Positions 7,058 to 15,440 of a DNA stretch of 22,365 bases are shown here, one piece after another. Source of the stretch: Spirochaetia bacterium (lineage in GTDB: Bacteria; Spirochaetota; Spirochaetia; Treponematales; Treponemataceae); the NCBI GenBank assembly GCA_900770075.1, contig CAAGIZ010000169.1, positions 1-22,365 of the forward strand, given 5' to 3'. The position numbers were made by a program, and so were the translations under genes. How positions within the stretch are numbered: the first letter of the stretch is position 1; the number at the start of each line of letters is the position of its first letter. Under the pieces are notes generated by a model, which was not told the DNA's origin, made no database searches, and worked only from the letters and a program-made list of their open reading frames with translations.

Positions 7058-8995
7058 ATGAAGACAATCGGTATTAAACTTGCAGACGGTTCTTTTTATC
7101 CAATTCTTGAAGAGGGAACTGCAAAAACTTACCAGCTCGATTTGACTACCGTAAAAGACGGTCAGACTAAGGTTCAGATTGACCTGTACCGTTCTGAAAG
7201 TGGCACCATGGAAGACGCTCAGTATGTTGATACCCTCGAAGTTTCTAATCTTGTTCCTCATCCTAACGGCGAGGCTGACCTGCACCTTTCTGTTGCCCTG
7301 AACGATAAAAATGAACTTGATGCAAAAGTCATTGACGAAGAAACCGGACGCCAGAGCCAGACCAGCGTTACCCTTGTAAGCAGGACTCTTGCGGAGCGGG
7401 CTGACCCGGTGAATTTTGAGCTTTCCGAAGAGCCGAAGGTTATGCCTGAAGTTCCGGCGGATGATTTTTTTACGGAAGATTTTGGGGCGGGCATTGTTGC
7501 ACAGGACGTGCCTGCTGTTGAAGATATGCCTGCTGTTGAAGAAGCATCCTCTGTCGAAGGGGGGGACTTTTTGGACGAAGATACATCTTCGGTCAAGGGG
7601 GCGGATTTTTTGGAAGAAGCGGCATCCCCGGTCGAAGGGGCATCTCTTGAAGAAGAAGCATCCCCGGTCAAAGGGGCAGCTCTTGAAGAAGAAGCATACC
7701 CGGTCGAAGGGGGGGACTTTTTGGACGAAGACGTTCCTTTCAGTTTTGACAGGGAACTGGCAGGGGATGAGACTGTTTCTCTTTCTGACCCGACACTTGA
7801 CGAAGGCACATCTTTGGAAGAAGACACAGCCTCTGGCGAAGGGGCGTCCTCTGCAGAAGACACATCTCTTGAAGAAGGCACATCAACCGTCAATGTGGCG
7901 GACTTTTTGGAAGAAGAGCCTTCCACTGACGAAGAGCCATCTCTTGAAGAAACGACATCAACCGTCGAAGGGCCATCGCCTGCAGAAACGACATCAACCG
8001 TCGAAGGGGAGACTTTTTCAGAAGAACCTCTCGAAGAAGATGGGCTCACCTCAGACAGCTTTAATTCCGAAGACTTTAAACTGCCGGATTTTGACGATAT
8101 TTCTACAGAAAGCCAGCCGTCAGGTGAAGAAACGGTAACAGAAGACAGTCCTGCTGCCACCGAAGACAGTTTTGACGACCTTAATTCCGAAGATTTTGAA
8201 CTGCCGGATTTTGGCGACATCCCGGAAGAAACCCAGCCCCAGACAGAAGGCCTTACGGGTTATTTTGACGATCCTGACTTTAAGGACGACCCTGTATTTA
8301 ACGAAACAAATCTGGACACCACAGGAAGCGAATTCGACACCTCGGACTTGGATTTTCCGGAAACTGCAGGTTCAAGCCCGGCAATGGATTTTTCCGACCT
8401 GTACGACAAGGAAACTTTAGACGGAAAAACTTCCGTTTACGATGACGAGGAAGAAACAGAAAAAAAGACCAGGGTTCCTGTGATAATCTGCATAGTGTGC
8501 GCCATCATCTGTGTCATTGCCACCCTGCTCATACTTTTTGTGGTTCCGTCAAAATACAACCTGATTAAAAATCACAAAAACCCGAACACCACAGAACAGA
8601 TTTCTGAAATCGTGGATGAAATCGTGGATGAAATCCCGGCAGAAGATACGGCACTGGCAGAAGAAGACAGTTCCCTCTCCATTCAGATAGAAGAATCAGC
8701 CGGAGCCCCAGCTGGTGAACCAGCGGAACAGCCAGTTCCTGAAGCCCCGCAGGCTGTGGAAGACGAAATCGTCATAGCCCCTGAGCCGGAAACTGTGGTA
8801 CCTGTTCCGCCGGCATCAAAAAAAGAAGAGGCAAAAGACGTAAAATACCGCATCCGCTGGGGAGACACCCTTTGGGACATCTCGGATGCCTATTATAAAA
8901 ATCCGTGGCGGTACCACAAAATTGCAAAATATAATAATATAAAGAACCCGGATTTAATCATCTCCGGCACAGACATCTTAATTCCTGTCGAGTAA
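7058..8995 (+). CDS. Membrane protein: Hsp70 substrate-binding-like domain, acidic repeats, TM helix, LysM
   Basis: This 645-residue protein has no signal peptide. Residues 1 to about 115 (GIKLADGSFYPILEEGT...DGQTKVQIDLYRSES...ADLHLSVALNDKNELDAKV) follow the order of the DnaK substrate-binding beta-sandwich, without the ATPase domain or helical lid. Residues about 130-460 are an acidic Glu/Ser/Thr/Asp region with degenerate repeats (SPVEGASLEEEA type, plus two copies of NSEDFxLPDFxDI). One TM helix (about 473-497) follows Lys-Lys-Thr-Arg, which predicts a cytoplasmic N-terminus. The C-terminal LysM domain (about 597-645, WGDTLWDISDAYY) would bind peptidoglycan. GAGG is 6 nt before the ATG. 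It precedes the lytic transglycosylase by 4 bp, which suggests a cell-wall role. Domain calls at the C-terminus are firm; the Hsp70-like call is my pattern match. Confidence 0.82.
   Translation: MKTIGIKLADGSFYPILEEGTAKTYQLDLTTVKDGQTKVQIDLYRSESGTMEDAQYVDTLEVSNLVPHPNGEADLHLSVALNDKNELDAKVIDEETGRQSQTSVTLVSRTLAERADPVNFELSEEPKVMPEVPADDFFTEDFGAGIVAQDVPAVEDMPAVEEASSVEGGDFLDEDTSSVKGADFLEEAASPVEGASLEEEASPVKGAALEEEAYPVEGGDFLDEDVPFSFDRELAGDETVSLSDPTLDEGTSLEEDTASGEGASSAEDTSLEEGTSTVNVADFLEEEPSTDEEPSLEETTSTVEGPSPAETTSTVEGETFSEEPLEEDGLTSDSFNSEDFKLPDFDDISTESQPSGEETVTEDSPAATEDSFDDLNSEDFELPDFGDIPEETQPQTEGLTGYFDDPDFKDDPVFNETNLDTTGSEFDTSDLDFPETAGSSPAMDFSDLYDKETLDGKTSVYDDEEETEKKTRVPVIICIVCAIICVIATLLILFVVPSKYNLIKNHKNPNTTEQISEIVDEIVDEIPAEDTALAEEDSSLSIQIEESAGAPAGEPAEQPVPEAPQAVEDEIVIAPEPETVVPVPPASKKEEAKDVKYRIRWGDTLWDISDAYYKNPWRYHKIAKYNNIKNPDLIISGTDILIPVE
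7535..8040 (+). repeat. Degenerate acidic coding repeats
   Basis: Within the LysM protein, units of roughly 12-17 codons are repeated, for example VEGGDFLDED at both about 7554 and 7706, and TSTVEG units near 7950-8005. All stay in frame and keep an acidic composition, so selection on composition or length is likely. Such DNA repeats can change copy number between strains. Confidence 0.7.
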
Positions 8996-8999
8996 GAGA

Positions 9000-11384
9000 T
9001 TGAATAAAAGATTGAAAAAATCAACCTTTGCAAGCCATCGGTCAATTCTGGTGGCTTTTTTGTGTTTTATGCTGTTTTCCTCATGCAAGCCTTCCAGAGC
9101 CTCCTCTCTTAAAAAACAGTTTGGGGAAGACGACTCTTATTTTATGGCCCTAAAGGCACTGGAACAGAATGACGAAAAAAACGCCATCCGCCTTTTTTCC
9201 AAAAGCGCAAAAAAATCAAACCCGAAAATCGCCCGGCTTTCAGCAGAAAACCTTACCCGGCTGGGAAACGTAACCGAACGGAACCGGGCAGCCAAAATTC
9301 TGGAAACCAAGTACGGTGACGACGATGCCCTGCTTGCCTGCGCAAAGGTCTATTTTGAACAGGGAGAATTTTCCCGCATACTGTCCATGACGTCAAAAAC
9401 CGACCTAGCCTCCGCCCCGGAAAAACTCGTCCTCTACCGCTTAAAAAGCCTTCTCAAAAAAAAAGACCCCCGGCTCAAAGATGAACTTTTCGACTGGTTC
9501 ACCCTGCGCCCCCTGACCCAAAGCCACGCCGACTTTTACGCTGAATACCTTTCCTCCCTCAAAGGCACAGAAATGGAAAAAGAAATTCAGAATGCGCCCA
9601 CTGCCTCCCAGCTCCCCCCGGACATCCAGCTTATGAATTTCAGGCTGCTGGTCTACAATAAAAACTACGCCACCGCCTACGCCGAAACAAAAAACATACT
9701 CTTCCTCTACGAAAACCGCCGCTGTCCGCCTCATTACCAGATTTTAAGCGACATAGGAAAGGCTGCCCTCTACGGCACAAAAGACTACAAGACAAGCGCA
9801 GTCTGGTTTGAATCCCTTGCCGCCGCCTTTGTAACGGAAGCCAGAAGAATAATCAGCCAGACCGCCCCCAAGACGGCGCAATCTGCCCCCAAGACGGAAA
9901 AGACCGCCCCCAAGACAACCCAATCTGCCCCCAAGTCGGCGCAATCCGCCCCTCAGACGGCGCAATCCGCCCAGGACTTTTACGAACTTGCCTACTGCGC
10001 CTATTTTTACGCCGCCCGCCTCTACGACAAGGCCGGACGATATCAGGAAAAAGTCGTCCAGCGCTTTAAATCCGCCCTGGACTGTACCGCCAACCCGGAC
10101 AGGTTCGACAACGCCCTCTGGTACCTGCTGAACATGCAGCTGCGCCTGTCCACCGACGACATAATCTCAACCCTCAAAAAATACTCCTCCGGCATTTCAA
10201 AAAAATCCTGGTTCGACGACTTTTTCGACAATTTTTCGATTCTGCTTTTAAGCCACGAAAAATGGCAGGATTTTTACGATGTGTGGAAACTCATCGACTC
10301 AGCCGCCTCCGAAGAAACCGCCTGCAAATACGCCTACATCTCCGGCAGACTCCTAGAAGAAGGCTTTATCGAAACCGACGGAACTCCAAAAACCAGGGAA
10401 GCCGTTTCCGCCTACACCAGAGTTTTAAGCGGAAATTCCAGCCTTTACTACAAGGTGTGCGCAATCGAAAGAATGAACATAACAGACCCCGCCTACGTAA
10501 AAGATATCCTTTGTTCCGCCGGAACAGCAGAAACAGCGGGCGCACAAGAAAAAGCAGGCACACAGGGAACAGCCGGAACAGCGGTAACAACAGAAACAAA
10601 ACCCGAAACCGGCAAAAACCCCACAAAAAAAGCAAGCGAATCCAGAGAAGCAAAAAATGCCCGGATCCTCCTGGCAGGCTACGCCGCCTACGGCTTTCCG
10701 CAAAAAATCTACCCCCAGTGGCTCAAAGACCGGGAAATCCTCAGCATGGAAGCCACCCTTCAGGCAAGCCGCTTTTTAAACGAATGTGGCAAATTCGACA
10801 GCACCTACTCCGTCCAGAGCCTTCGCATCGCCTCAAGGACAAAAGCCGCCTGGACAGGCACCATTCCCTACGAACTGCTGGAACTCAACTTTCCGAGGTT
10901 TTATTCAGACTTTGTAAAAGCCGCCTGCACCGAAAACAAACTATCCGAACCGGTTCTTTACGCCCTTATCCGAAGCGAAAGTTTTTTTGACGCAAAAGCA
11001 GGAAGTTCCGCCGGAGCACAGGGACTGACCCAGCTTATGCCATCAACAGCAGCCGACGAAGCAAGAAAACTCAAACTGCCCCCGGATTATGACCTTCTCG
11101 ACCCCCAGACAAACATCCGCCTGGGAAGCCACTATTTTGCCAGTTTGATTGAACGCACCGAAAATAACTCAGTCCTCAGCGCACTTTTTGCCTACAATGC
11201 CGGCCTTACAAACGTCCGCCGGTGGAAACGCCCGCCAAAAATGCCAATGGACTTGTTTTTAGAAGTCCTTCCCTTCCAGGAAACCCGCGAATACGGCAGA
11301 AAACTGGTGGGAGCCTCCGCAATGTACGGATTTTTATACTACGGAATTTCCCCAGCCCAGACAGTACGGGAACTTTTTAAGTAG
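9000..11384 (+). CDS. Lytic murein transglycosylase lipoprotein (Slt-like)
   Basis: This 794-residue protein has a lipoprotein signal peptide ending LFSSC (lipidated Cys29), a long helical region with TPR-like spacing (about 40-640), and a C-terminal SLT domain. In the SLT domain, LIRSESFFDAKAGSSAGAQG gives the catalytic Glu660; LTQLMPSTA and the YNAG motif follow. It should cleave peptidoglycan glycan strands from the outer or inner membrane surface. Two low-complexity inserts interrupt the helical region: heptads near residue 290 and an Ala/Gly/Thr-rich stretch near 505-545. The start is a TTG 4 bp after the LysM stop; TTG at 9012 is also possible, and no in-frame ATG precedes the signal peptide. 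It is probably co-transcribed with the LysM protein, consistent with a shared wall-remodelling task. Confidence 0.88.
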   Translation: MNKRLKKSTFASHRSILVAFLCFMLFSSCKPSRASSLKKQFGEDDSYFMALKALEQNDEKNAIRLFSKSAKKSNPKIARLSAENLTRLGNVTERNRAAKILETKYGDDDALLACAKVYFEQGEFSRILSMTSKTDLASAPEKLVLYRLKSLLKKKDPRLKDELFDWFTLRPLTQSHADFYAEYLSSLKGTEMEKEIQNAPTASQLPPDIQLMNFRLLVYNKNYATAYAETKNILFLYENRRCPPHYQILSDIGKAALYGTKDYKTSAVWFESLAAAFVTEARRIISQTAPKTAQSAPKTEKTAPKTTQSAPKSAQSAPQTAQSAQDFYELAYCAYFYAARLYDKAGRYQEKVVQRFKSALDCTANPDRFDNALWYLLNMQLRLSTDDIISTLKKYSSGISKKSWFDDFFDNFSILLLSHEKWQDFYDVWKLIDSAASEETACKYAYISGRLLEEGFIETDGTPKTREAVSAYTRVLSGNSSLYYKVCAIERMNITDPAYVKDILCSAGTAETAGAQEKAGTQGTAGTAVTTETKPETGKNPTKKASESREAKNARILLAGYAAYGFPQKIYPQWLKDREILSMEATLQASRFLNECGKFDSTYSVQSLRIASRTKAAWTGTIPYELLELNFPRFYSDFVKAACTENKLSEPVLYALIRSESFFDAKAGSSAGAQGLTQLMPSTAADEARKLKLPPDYDLLDPQTNIRLGSHYFASLIERTENNSVLSALFAYNAGLTNVRRWKRPPKMPMDLFLEVLPFQETREYGRKLVGASAMYGFLYYGISPAQTVRELFK
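9861..9965 (+). repeat. Five 21 bp tandem repeats coding (T/S)AP(K/Q)TxQ-like heptads
   Basis: Five consecutive 21 bp units encode TAPKTAQ, SAPKTEK, TAPKTTQ, SAPKSAQ and SAPQTAQ inside the transglycosylase. They form a basic, proline-rich flexible insert between helical repeats. The frame is kept, so copy number could vary without breaking the protein. Confidence 0.9.
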
Positions 11385-11391
11385 GGGGCCA

Positions 11392-11482
11392 TTTTTGCTG
11401 CGCAAAAACCGGGTCTTCCGCACTTCCGCGTCTTCGCGCTCCATCGTTTTGCTTCGCAAAACGACGCCTCCGGCGGTGCTCC
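11392..11482 (-). repeat. Dispersed hairpin element E4, reverse orientation
   Basis: Read on the minus strand it has GGAGCACCGCCGGAGGCGT, a 9 bp perfect hairpin (TCGTTTTGC, loop GAA, GCAAAACGA; 11444-11464), then ATGGAGCG and GCGGAAGTGCGGAA, as in the copy at 6784-6895. A second small hairpin, TTTTTGC-TGC-GCAAAAA on the plus strand, lies at 11392-11408 just after the transglycosylase stop. Confidence 0.75.
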
Positions 11483-11511
11483 ACCCCCTTGTCCATTTTC
11501 ACCTGCAATTT

Positions 11512-11540
11512 TTGCATAACACCGTGCTTTTCAATATAAT
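11512..11540 (+). promoter_or_regulatory. Predicted promoter of the Kef-type antiporter gene
   Basis: -10 TATAAT (11535-11540) matches fully; TTGCAT (11512-11517) lies 17 nt upstream as a weak -35. Transcription would start near 11544-11548, inside the 5' arm of the adjoining hairpin. Confidence 0.55.
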
Positions 11541-11583
11541 TAAGGGCATCTCTGGAAATTGCAATTTTTAGAGATGCCCTTAA
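11540..11583 (+). promoter_or_regulatory. 14 bp perfect inverted repeat at the 5' end of the antiporter mRNA
   Basis: TTAAGGGCATCTCT (11540-11553) and AGAGATGCCCTTAA (11570-11583) pair perfectly around a 16 nt loop. It begins at the -10 box and ends 7 nt before the GAGG ribosome site. It has no T-tract, so it is not a typical terminator; it could be a stabilising 5' stem or a protein-binding site. Confidence 0.6.
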
Positions 11584-11600
11584 AAAACTGAGGTGTGATG

Positions 11601-13355
11601 ATGCAAAATCCATTGGCACAAATCCTCCCTGAGCAGATGCACTTTTTAACGCTGCAGGGCGGTCAGATTGTATTTCTTCTAGGTCTGATGATTTTTTTCG
11701 GCTCCTTCGGAGGAAGGTTTTTCCAGAAAATAAAGATTCCGCAGGTTGTAGGCTACATCGTAATCGGCATAGTAATCGGCTCTTCCGGCTTTAAGATTTT
11801 GGGCGACACGCTCATTGCAGCCCTTGACCCCATAAGCACCATTGCCCTCTCTTTGATTGGCTTTCTTGTGGGGGCAGAACTTAAAATCGACATCATAAAA
11901 AAATACGGACGGCAGTTTGTAGGCATACTCATCGGCGAAACCACCGTTCCTTTCTGCATTGTTGCCCTTCTGGTAGGCAGTGCAACCTTCTTAATGACAA
12001 AAAATACCGCCTATTCCCTCAGCATGGGGCTTTTGCTGGGAGCAATCTGTACGGCAACCGCTCCGGCCGCCACCACAGACGTTCTTAAAGAATACCGGAC
12101 AAAAGGTCCCGTAACCACCACAACCCTGGGTATAGTTGCCATGGACGACGCCTTCGCCCTTGTTGCCTACACCATAGCCACCGCCATCGCTTCCCCAATG
12201 CTGGCAGGCAGATCTGTACCCCTTCTGGCCCAGCTTGGCTCCATCGGTTTTGAAATTGCAGGCTCCATTGCCCTGGGGCTTTTAACAGGTTTTATAATCA
12301 CAAAAATCATCACCGGAATGATGAGCGACGACGGCAGGGTTCTGGGCTTCAGCCTGGGACTGCTTTTCCTTTCCACAGGAATATGCACCATCGCCAGCTT
12401 TAAAGCCGGGCCTGTCCTGCTTAAATTCGATCACATAATGACTGCAATGACCATGGGCTTTTACGTTACAAACTTTGCCCTGCCAAAGGTCAAGAACATG
12501 TTCAAACTGGTAGAAAAATACACTCCGCCGATTTACGTGCTCTTTTTCGTAACCGTAGGTGCAAAACTGAACGTCTGGCAGCTAAAGCCCCTTTTCATCC
12601 TGATTGCCCTTCTGTACATCGGCGGAAGAACCCTCGGCAAGACAATCGGCTCCAGACTGGGAGCACGGCTTACCAAGGCTCCGGCTACCGTACGCAAATA
12701 CCTTCCTTTCTGCCTGTTAAGCCAGGCCGGCGTTGCCATAGGTCTGAGTACCTCTGCAGGCAGGGATTTTGCAGACACCATCGGCGGGGAAATCATGCTC
12801 ATAATAACAGCAACCACCTTTATCGTTCAGATAATCGGGCCGATTTGCGTGCGCTACGGAGTTACCAAAGCCGGAGAAGTGGGGCTGGACGTAACGCCTG
12901 AAGACCTTATAAAAACAACCCTTGTAAAGGACGTGGAAATCGACGGAGAAAAAATCTGTTCCCCGGACAATTATGCCATCGTAAACGAAACGGACATGGT
13001 AGGACAGATAATAAACGCCTTCAGCCACCACTCCAACATGAACTACGCAGTGCGGGGTTCCGACGGCAAGATTGCCGGTCAGATAAGCCTTGAACACATT
13101 AAGGAAGCCATGCAGATGGGGGAACTGGGCGGCTACATGCTTTCCATGGACATTATGGACAAGCCGGCCCTTACCTGCACCCCGGAAACTCCGCTGCCCG
13201 ACACCTACAAAATCTTTGACGACTACGACACCAGTGCCATAAGCATCGTAGACAGCGAAGGACGGCCTTTAGGAATTCTCGAAAAACATGCCGTAGACCA
13301 CTACCTGCACAGAAGAATTGTAGAACTTCAGCACAAACTGGCAGCCATGTCGTAA
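11601..13355 (+). CDS. Kef-type K+/H+ or Na+/H+ antiporter (CPA2) with C-terminal CBS domains
   Basis: This 584-residue inner-membrane protein has a long hydrophobic N-terminal part (about 15-425) of the monovalent cation:proton antiporter-2 type, with GRFFQKIKIPQVVGYIVIG at the start and the core stretch GLLLGAICTATAPAAT followed by MDDAFALVAY. Such proteins exchange K+ or Na+ for protons. Residues about 455-575 hold a CBS-like pair (second copy near MDKPALTCTPETPLPDTYKI and SIVDSEGRPLGIL), a nucleotide-sensing module, instead of the TrkA-N domain of KefB/KefC. The reading frame starts GTG-ATG-ATG; the ATG at 11601 has the best spacing (7 nt) from GAGG. The ion is not predictable from sequence alone. 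Confidence 0.85.
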   Translation: MQNPLAQILPEQMHFLTLQGGQIVFLLGLMIFFGSFGGRFFQKIKIPQVVGYIVIGIVIGSSGFKILGDTLIAALDPISTIALSLIGFLVGAELKIDIIKKYGRQFVGILIGETTVPFCIVALLVGSATFLMTKNTAYSLSMGLLLGAICTATAPAATTDVLKEYRTKGPVTTTTLGIVAMDDAFALVAYTIATAIASPMLAGRSVPLLAQLGSIGFEIAGSIALGLLTGFIITKIITGMMSDDGRVLGFSLGLLFLSTGICTIASFKAGPVLLKFDHIMTAMTMGFYVTNFALPKVKNMFKLVEKYTPPIYVLFFVTVGAKLNVWQLKPLFILIALLYIGGRTLGKTIGSRLGARLTKAPATVRKYLPFCLLSQAGVAIGLSTSAGRDFADTIGGEIMLIITATTFIVQIIGPICVRYGVTKAGEVGLDVTPEDLIKTTLVKDVEIDGEKICSPDNYAIVNETDMVGQIINAFSHHSNMNYAVRGSDGKIAGQISLEHIKEAMQMGELGGYMLSMDIMDKPALTCTPETPLPDTYKIFDDYDTSAISIVDSEGRPLGILEKHAVDHYLHRRIVELQHKLAAMS

Positions 13356-13382
13356 AAAAAATCAACCTTAAAAATGCAAAAT

Positions 13383-13491
13383 GCCGGCGCGGGATTGCAG
13401 GGGCGGCGCCAGCCGTTCCTCTGCGGGGGTGGAGCTTTGCTTCATCCCCGCAGAGGAATGAGGGTTACCGAACCCCGAAAAGCCCGTAGAC
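13383..13491 (+). repeat. Dispersed hairpin element E5
   Basis: A 21 nt-arm hairpin (13415-13435 and 13439-13459, loop TTT) has three non-Watson-Crick positions, all G-U compatible or terminal. It is followed by GGGTT-ACCG-AACCC and by GAAAAGCCCGTAGAC (13477-13491), whose exact reverse complement is at 5117-5131. The CGT...ATGAG borders match the other elements. It fills most of the spacer between the antiporter and the GGDEF gene. Confidence 0.75.
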
Positions 13492-13546
13492 AGTTGTTTC
13501 GCCAAAATAAAAATTTAAAAAAATTCGCGATTTTCCGATACTGTGA

Positions 13547-13552
13547 TATACT
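13547..13552 (+). promoter_or_regulatory. Possible -10 box (TATACT) of the GGDEF gene
   Basis: TATACT lies 21 nt before the chosen ATG at 13573; the -35 position (TTCGCG at 13524-13529) is weak. If used, it rules out the longer GTG start at 13543. Confidence 0.3.
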
Positions 13553-13572
13553 TGGAATTCGGAACTAAAAAA

Positions 13573-15351
13573 ATGAACAGCAAAATCGACATAAAATACG
13601 TTTACCTCAATGAAAAGTTTGAAATTCTCGACGGAAACAGGGAATTTTATGTTTATTTTGACCTTGTGGGCCACGACATTTTACAGCTTTCCGACTTTAC
13701 CGCTGCCTGCAGCCTTGAGCCCCTCAAAAAATTTATCCTTAAAAAGAAAAACCCGGAAGATTTTAAGATTTTCAGATTCAAGAAAAACCAGCAGAGCCTT
13801 AAACCCAACATCGTAACTTCCTACGACAGCCTTTACAAGGGACAAAAATCCGTCTGTCTCAAGATGATTGACGTTGAACAGTGCATAAAATTCATCAAAA
13901 AGCACAATTCCGAAACGGACGAACTGGTTTACGCCCTGAGCATTGCCAATGACTGTCTTTTTTCCTACCACGAAAACGACAATTATATAAAAATCACTCA
14001 GTTTTACAACAACAAGCGGAATGTTCTTTATGAGTGCGACATCGATGAATGGAAGCAGTATTGTATTGAACAGAAATTCATTCCAGAAAATCAGGAAAGC
14101 ACATTTTTTGACTTTATTGCTGAACTTAAAAACTGTCCCAAGGAAATCAAGGCAAACTTCTACTCTTCCATCCGCACAAATAATTCTGAAATTCTGGAAA
14201 ATCTCTGCTTTACAGGAGAAAGGCTGGTTGATAACGGCGAAATAAGCGTGGTGGGAAGAATTATCCTCATGGAAAATTCCGAAAAATACCAGCAGCAGAA
14301 AAACATCATAGAGCAGCTGCACACCGACCCTCTGACAAAAATTTTCAACAAGGAAACGGTTACGACCTACGCCAAGAGGATTTTTGAAGAACAGCGGGAA
14401 GATAACATCGCCCTGGTCATAATGGATCTTGACCACTTCAAGCCGGTAAACGACACCTTCGGGCATCTGGCCGGCGACCGGGTGCTTGCAAAAACCGGGG
14501 AAATCCTGAAGGAAATAGTAGGAAGCCGGGGAATCGTAGGACGGTATGGCGGAGATGAATTTCTTATCGTTTCCTACGGAATGAAAAACGAGATGATTTT
14601 GAGGGGTTTTCTGCACTCAATTCTCAGCAAAATTCAAAACGAGTTTGCCGGTCAGTTCGGCGACATTTACATAACATGTTCCGTAGGCTGCTCTGTGTTC
14701 CCGAAAAACGGAACCACCTTTGACGAACTGTTCAAAAAGGCTGACTTCGGACTTTACCGTGCAAAGGACAAGGGCAGAAACCGCTACGTTTTCTTCCGGG
14801 ACGACCTGCATGCAGACCTTTACCGGCAGGCTGTTCAGGCCAACGACATCGTAAAATACGCAGACCGGGAAGTTCAGGAACTTAAGTATATGTCCGAATT
14901 CCTGCAGGACATTGCCACGGCTCCAAAAGAGGCTGTGGAGCGGATTTTAACCCACATAAAAGATGTCTTTTCTCTGGACAACATTTCTATTTTTACCGGA
15001 GAGAAGCTTTCCCTTGTATATTCACTGGGGAAAAAACTTTCCAAACACCAGAATGCCCTTTATGCAAAAACAAAGAACTTCAAGGAATTTTTGGACGGCA
15101 AAAGCTACATTGTAAGCAATTTTGTAGGAAATCCCTACCTAAACGAAGAAAATTTCCGCCGGGAGATGGAACAGGCAGGCATAAAGTCCACGCTCCAGTG
15201 CATTCTGGGCACTCCTTCCGACATAAAGGGGCTTGTAACCTTTAACCACACAAAAATTGCCCAGCTGTGGGCGGACTACGAAATCAACTGCGCCATGATG
15301 TTTGCCAGTACCCTCAATCTTCTGTATAATAATACCGCCTCGAAAAACTGA
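13573..15351 (+). CDS. Diguanylate cyclase (GGDEF) with C-terminal GAF-like domain
   Basis: This 592-residue cytoplasmic protein has a poorly conserved, probably PAS-like N-terminal sensor part (about 1-255), a GGDEF domain (about 265-425) and a C-terminal part (about 435-590) that looks like a GAF domain. The cyclase residues are intact: DLDHFKPVNDTFGHLAGD and RYGGDEF (326-330), so it should make cyclic di-GMP from two GTP. The RxxD product-inhibition site expected just upstream of GGDEF is absent (GSRG there). A GTG at 13543 would add ten residues but overlaps the possible promoter; the ATG at 13573 is preferred, though its ribosome site is weak. No membrane segment is seen. Confidence 0.87.
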   Translation: MNSKIDIKYVYLNEKFEILDGNREFYVYFDLVGHDILQLSDFTAACSLEPLKKFILKKKNPEDFKIFRFKKNQQSLKPNIVTSYDSLYKGQKSVCLKMIDVEQCIKFIKKHNSETDELVYALSIANDCLFSYHENDNYIKITQFYNNKRNVLYECDIDEWKQYCIEQKFIPENQESTFFDFIAELKNCPKEIKANFYSSIRTNNSEILENLCFTGERLVDNGEISVVGRIILMENSEKYQQQKNIIEQLHTDPLTKIFNKETVTTYAKRIFEEQREDNIALVIMDLDHFKPVNDTFGHLAGDRVLAKTGEILKEIVGSRGIVGRYGGDEFLIVSYGMKNEMILRGFLHSILSKIQNEFAGQFGDIYITCSVGCSVFPKNGTTFDELFKKADFGLYRAKDKGRNRYVFFRDDLHADLYRQAVQANDIVKYADREVQELKYMSEFLQDIATAPKEAVERILTHIKDVFSLDNISIFTGEKLSLVYSLGKKLSKHQNALYAKTKNFKEFLDGKSYIVSNFVGNPYLNEENFRREMEQAGIKSTLQCILGTPSDIKGLVTFNHTKIAQLWADYEINCAMMFASTLNLLYNNTASKN

Positions 15352-15364
15352 GTTTTTAGAGGTT

Positions 15365-15424
15365 CCCAAAATTCAAAAAGCCACCTGGAATAACTGTCCG
15401 GTTTTTCCAGGTGCCCAAAATTCA
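15365..15424 (+). promoter_or_regulatory. Hairpin flanked by an 11 bp direct repeat before slyD
   Basis: CACCTGGAA (15382-15390) pairs with TTCCAGGTG (15405-15413). CCCAAAATTCA occurs on both sides (15365-15375 and 15414-15424). It lies between the GGDEF stop and the slyD ribosome site and lacks a good T-tract, so it may be a leader structure or weak terminator. Confidence 0.45.
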
Positions 15425-15440
15425 TTTTAAGGAAAAATCC

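Noticed and set aside
7258..8220. Minus-strand Ser-rich open frame of 320 codons
   Set aside because: It is the complement of the acidic Glu/Asp/Ser/Thr repeat region; the composition follows from that, and there is no start context.
13681..14616. Minus-strand open frame of 311 codons over the GGDEF gene
   Set aside because: It is antisense to an intact diguanylate cyclase, with no motif of its own.
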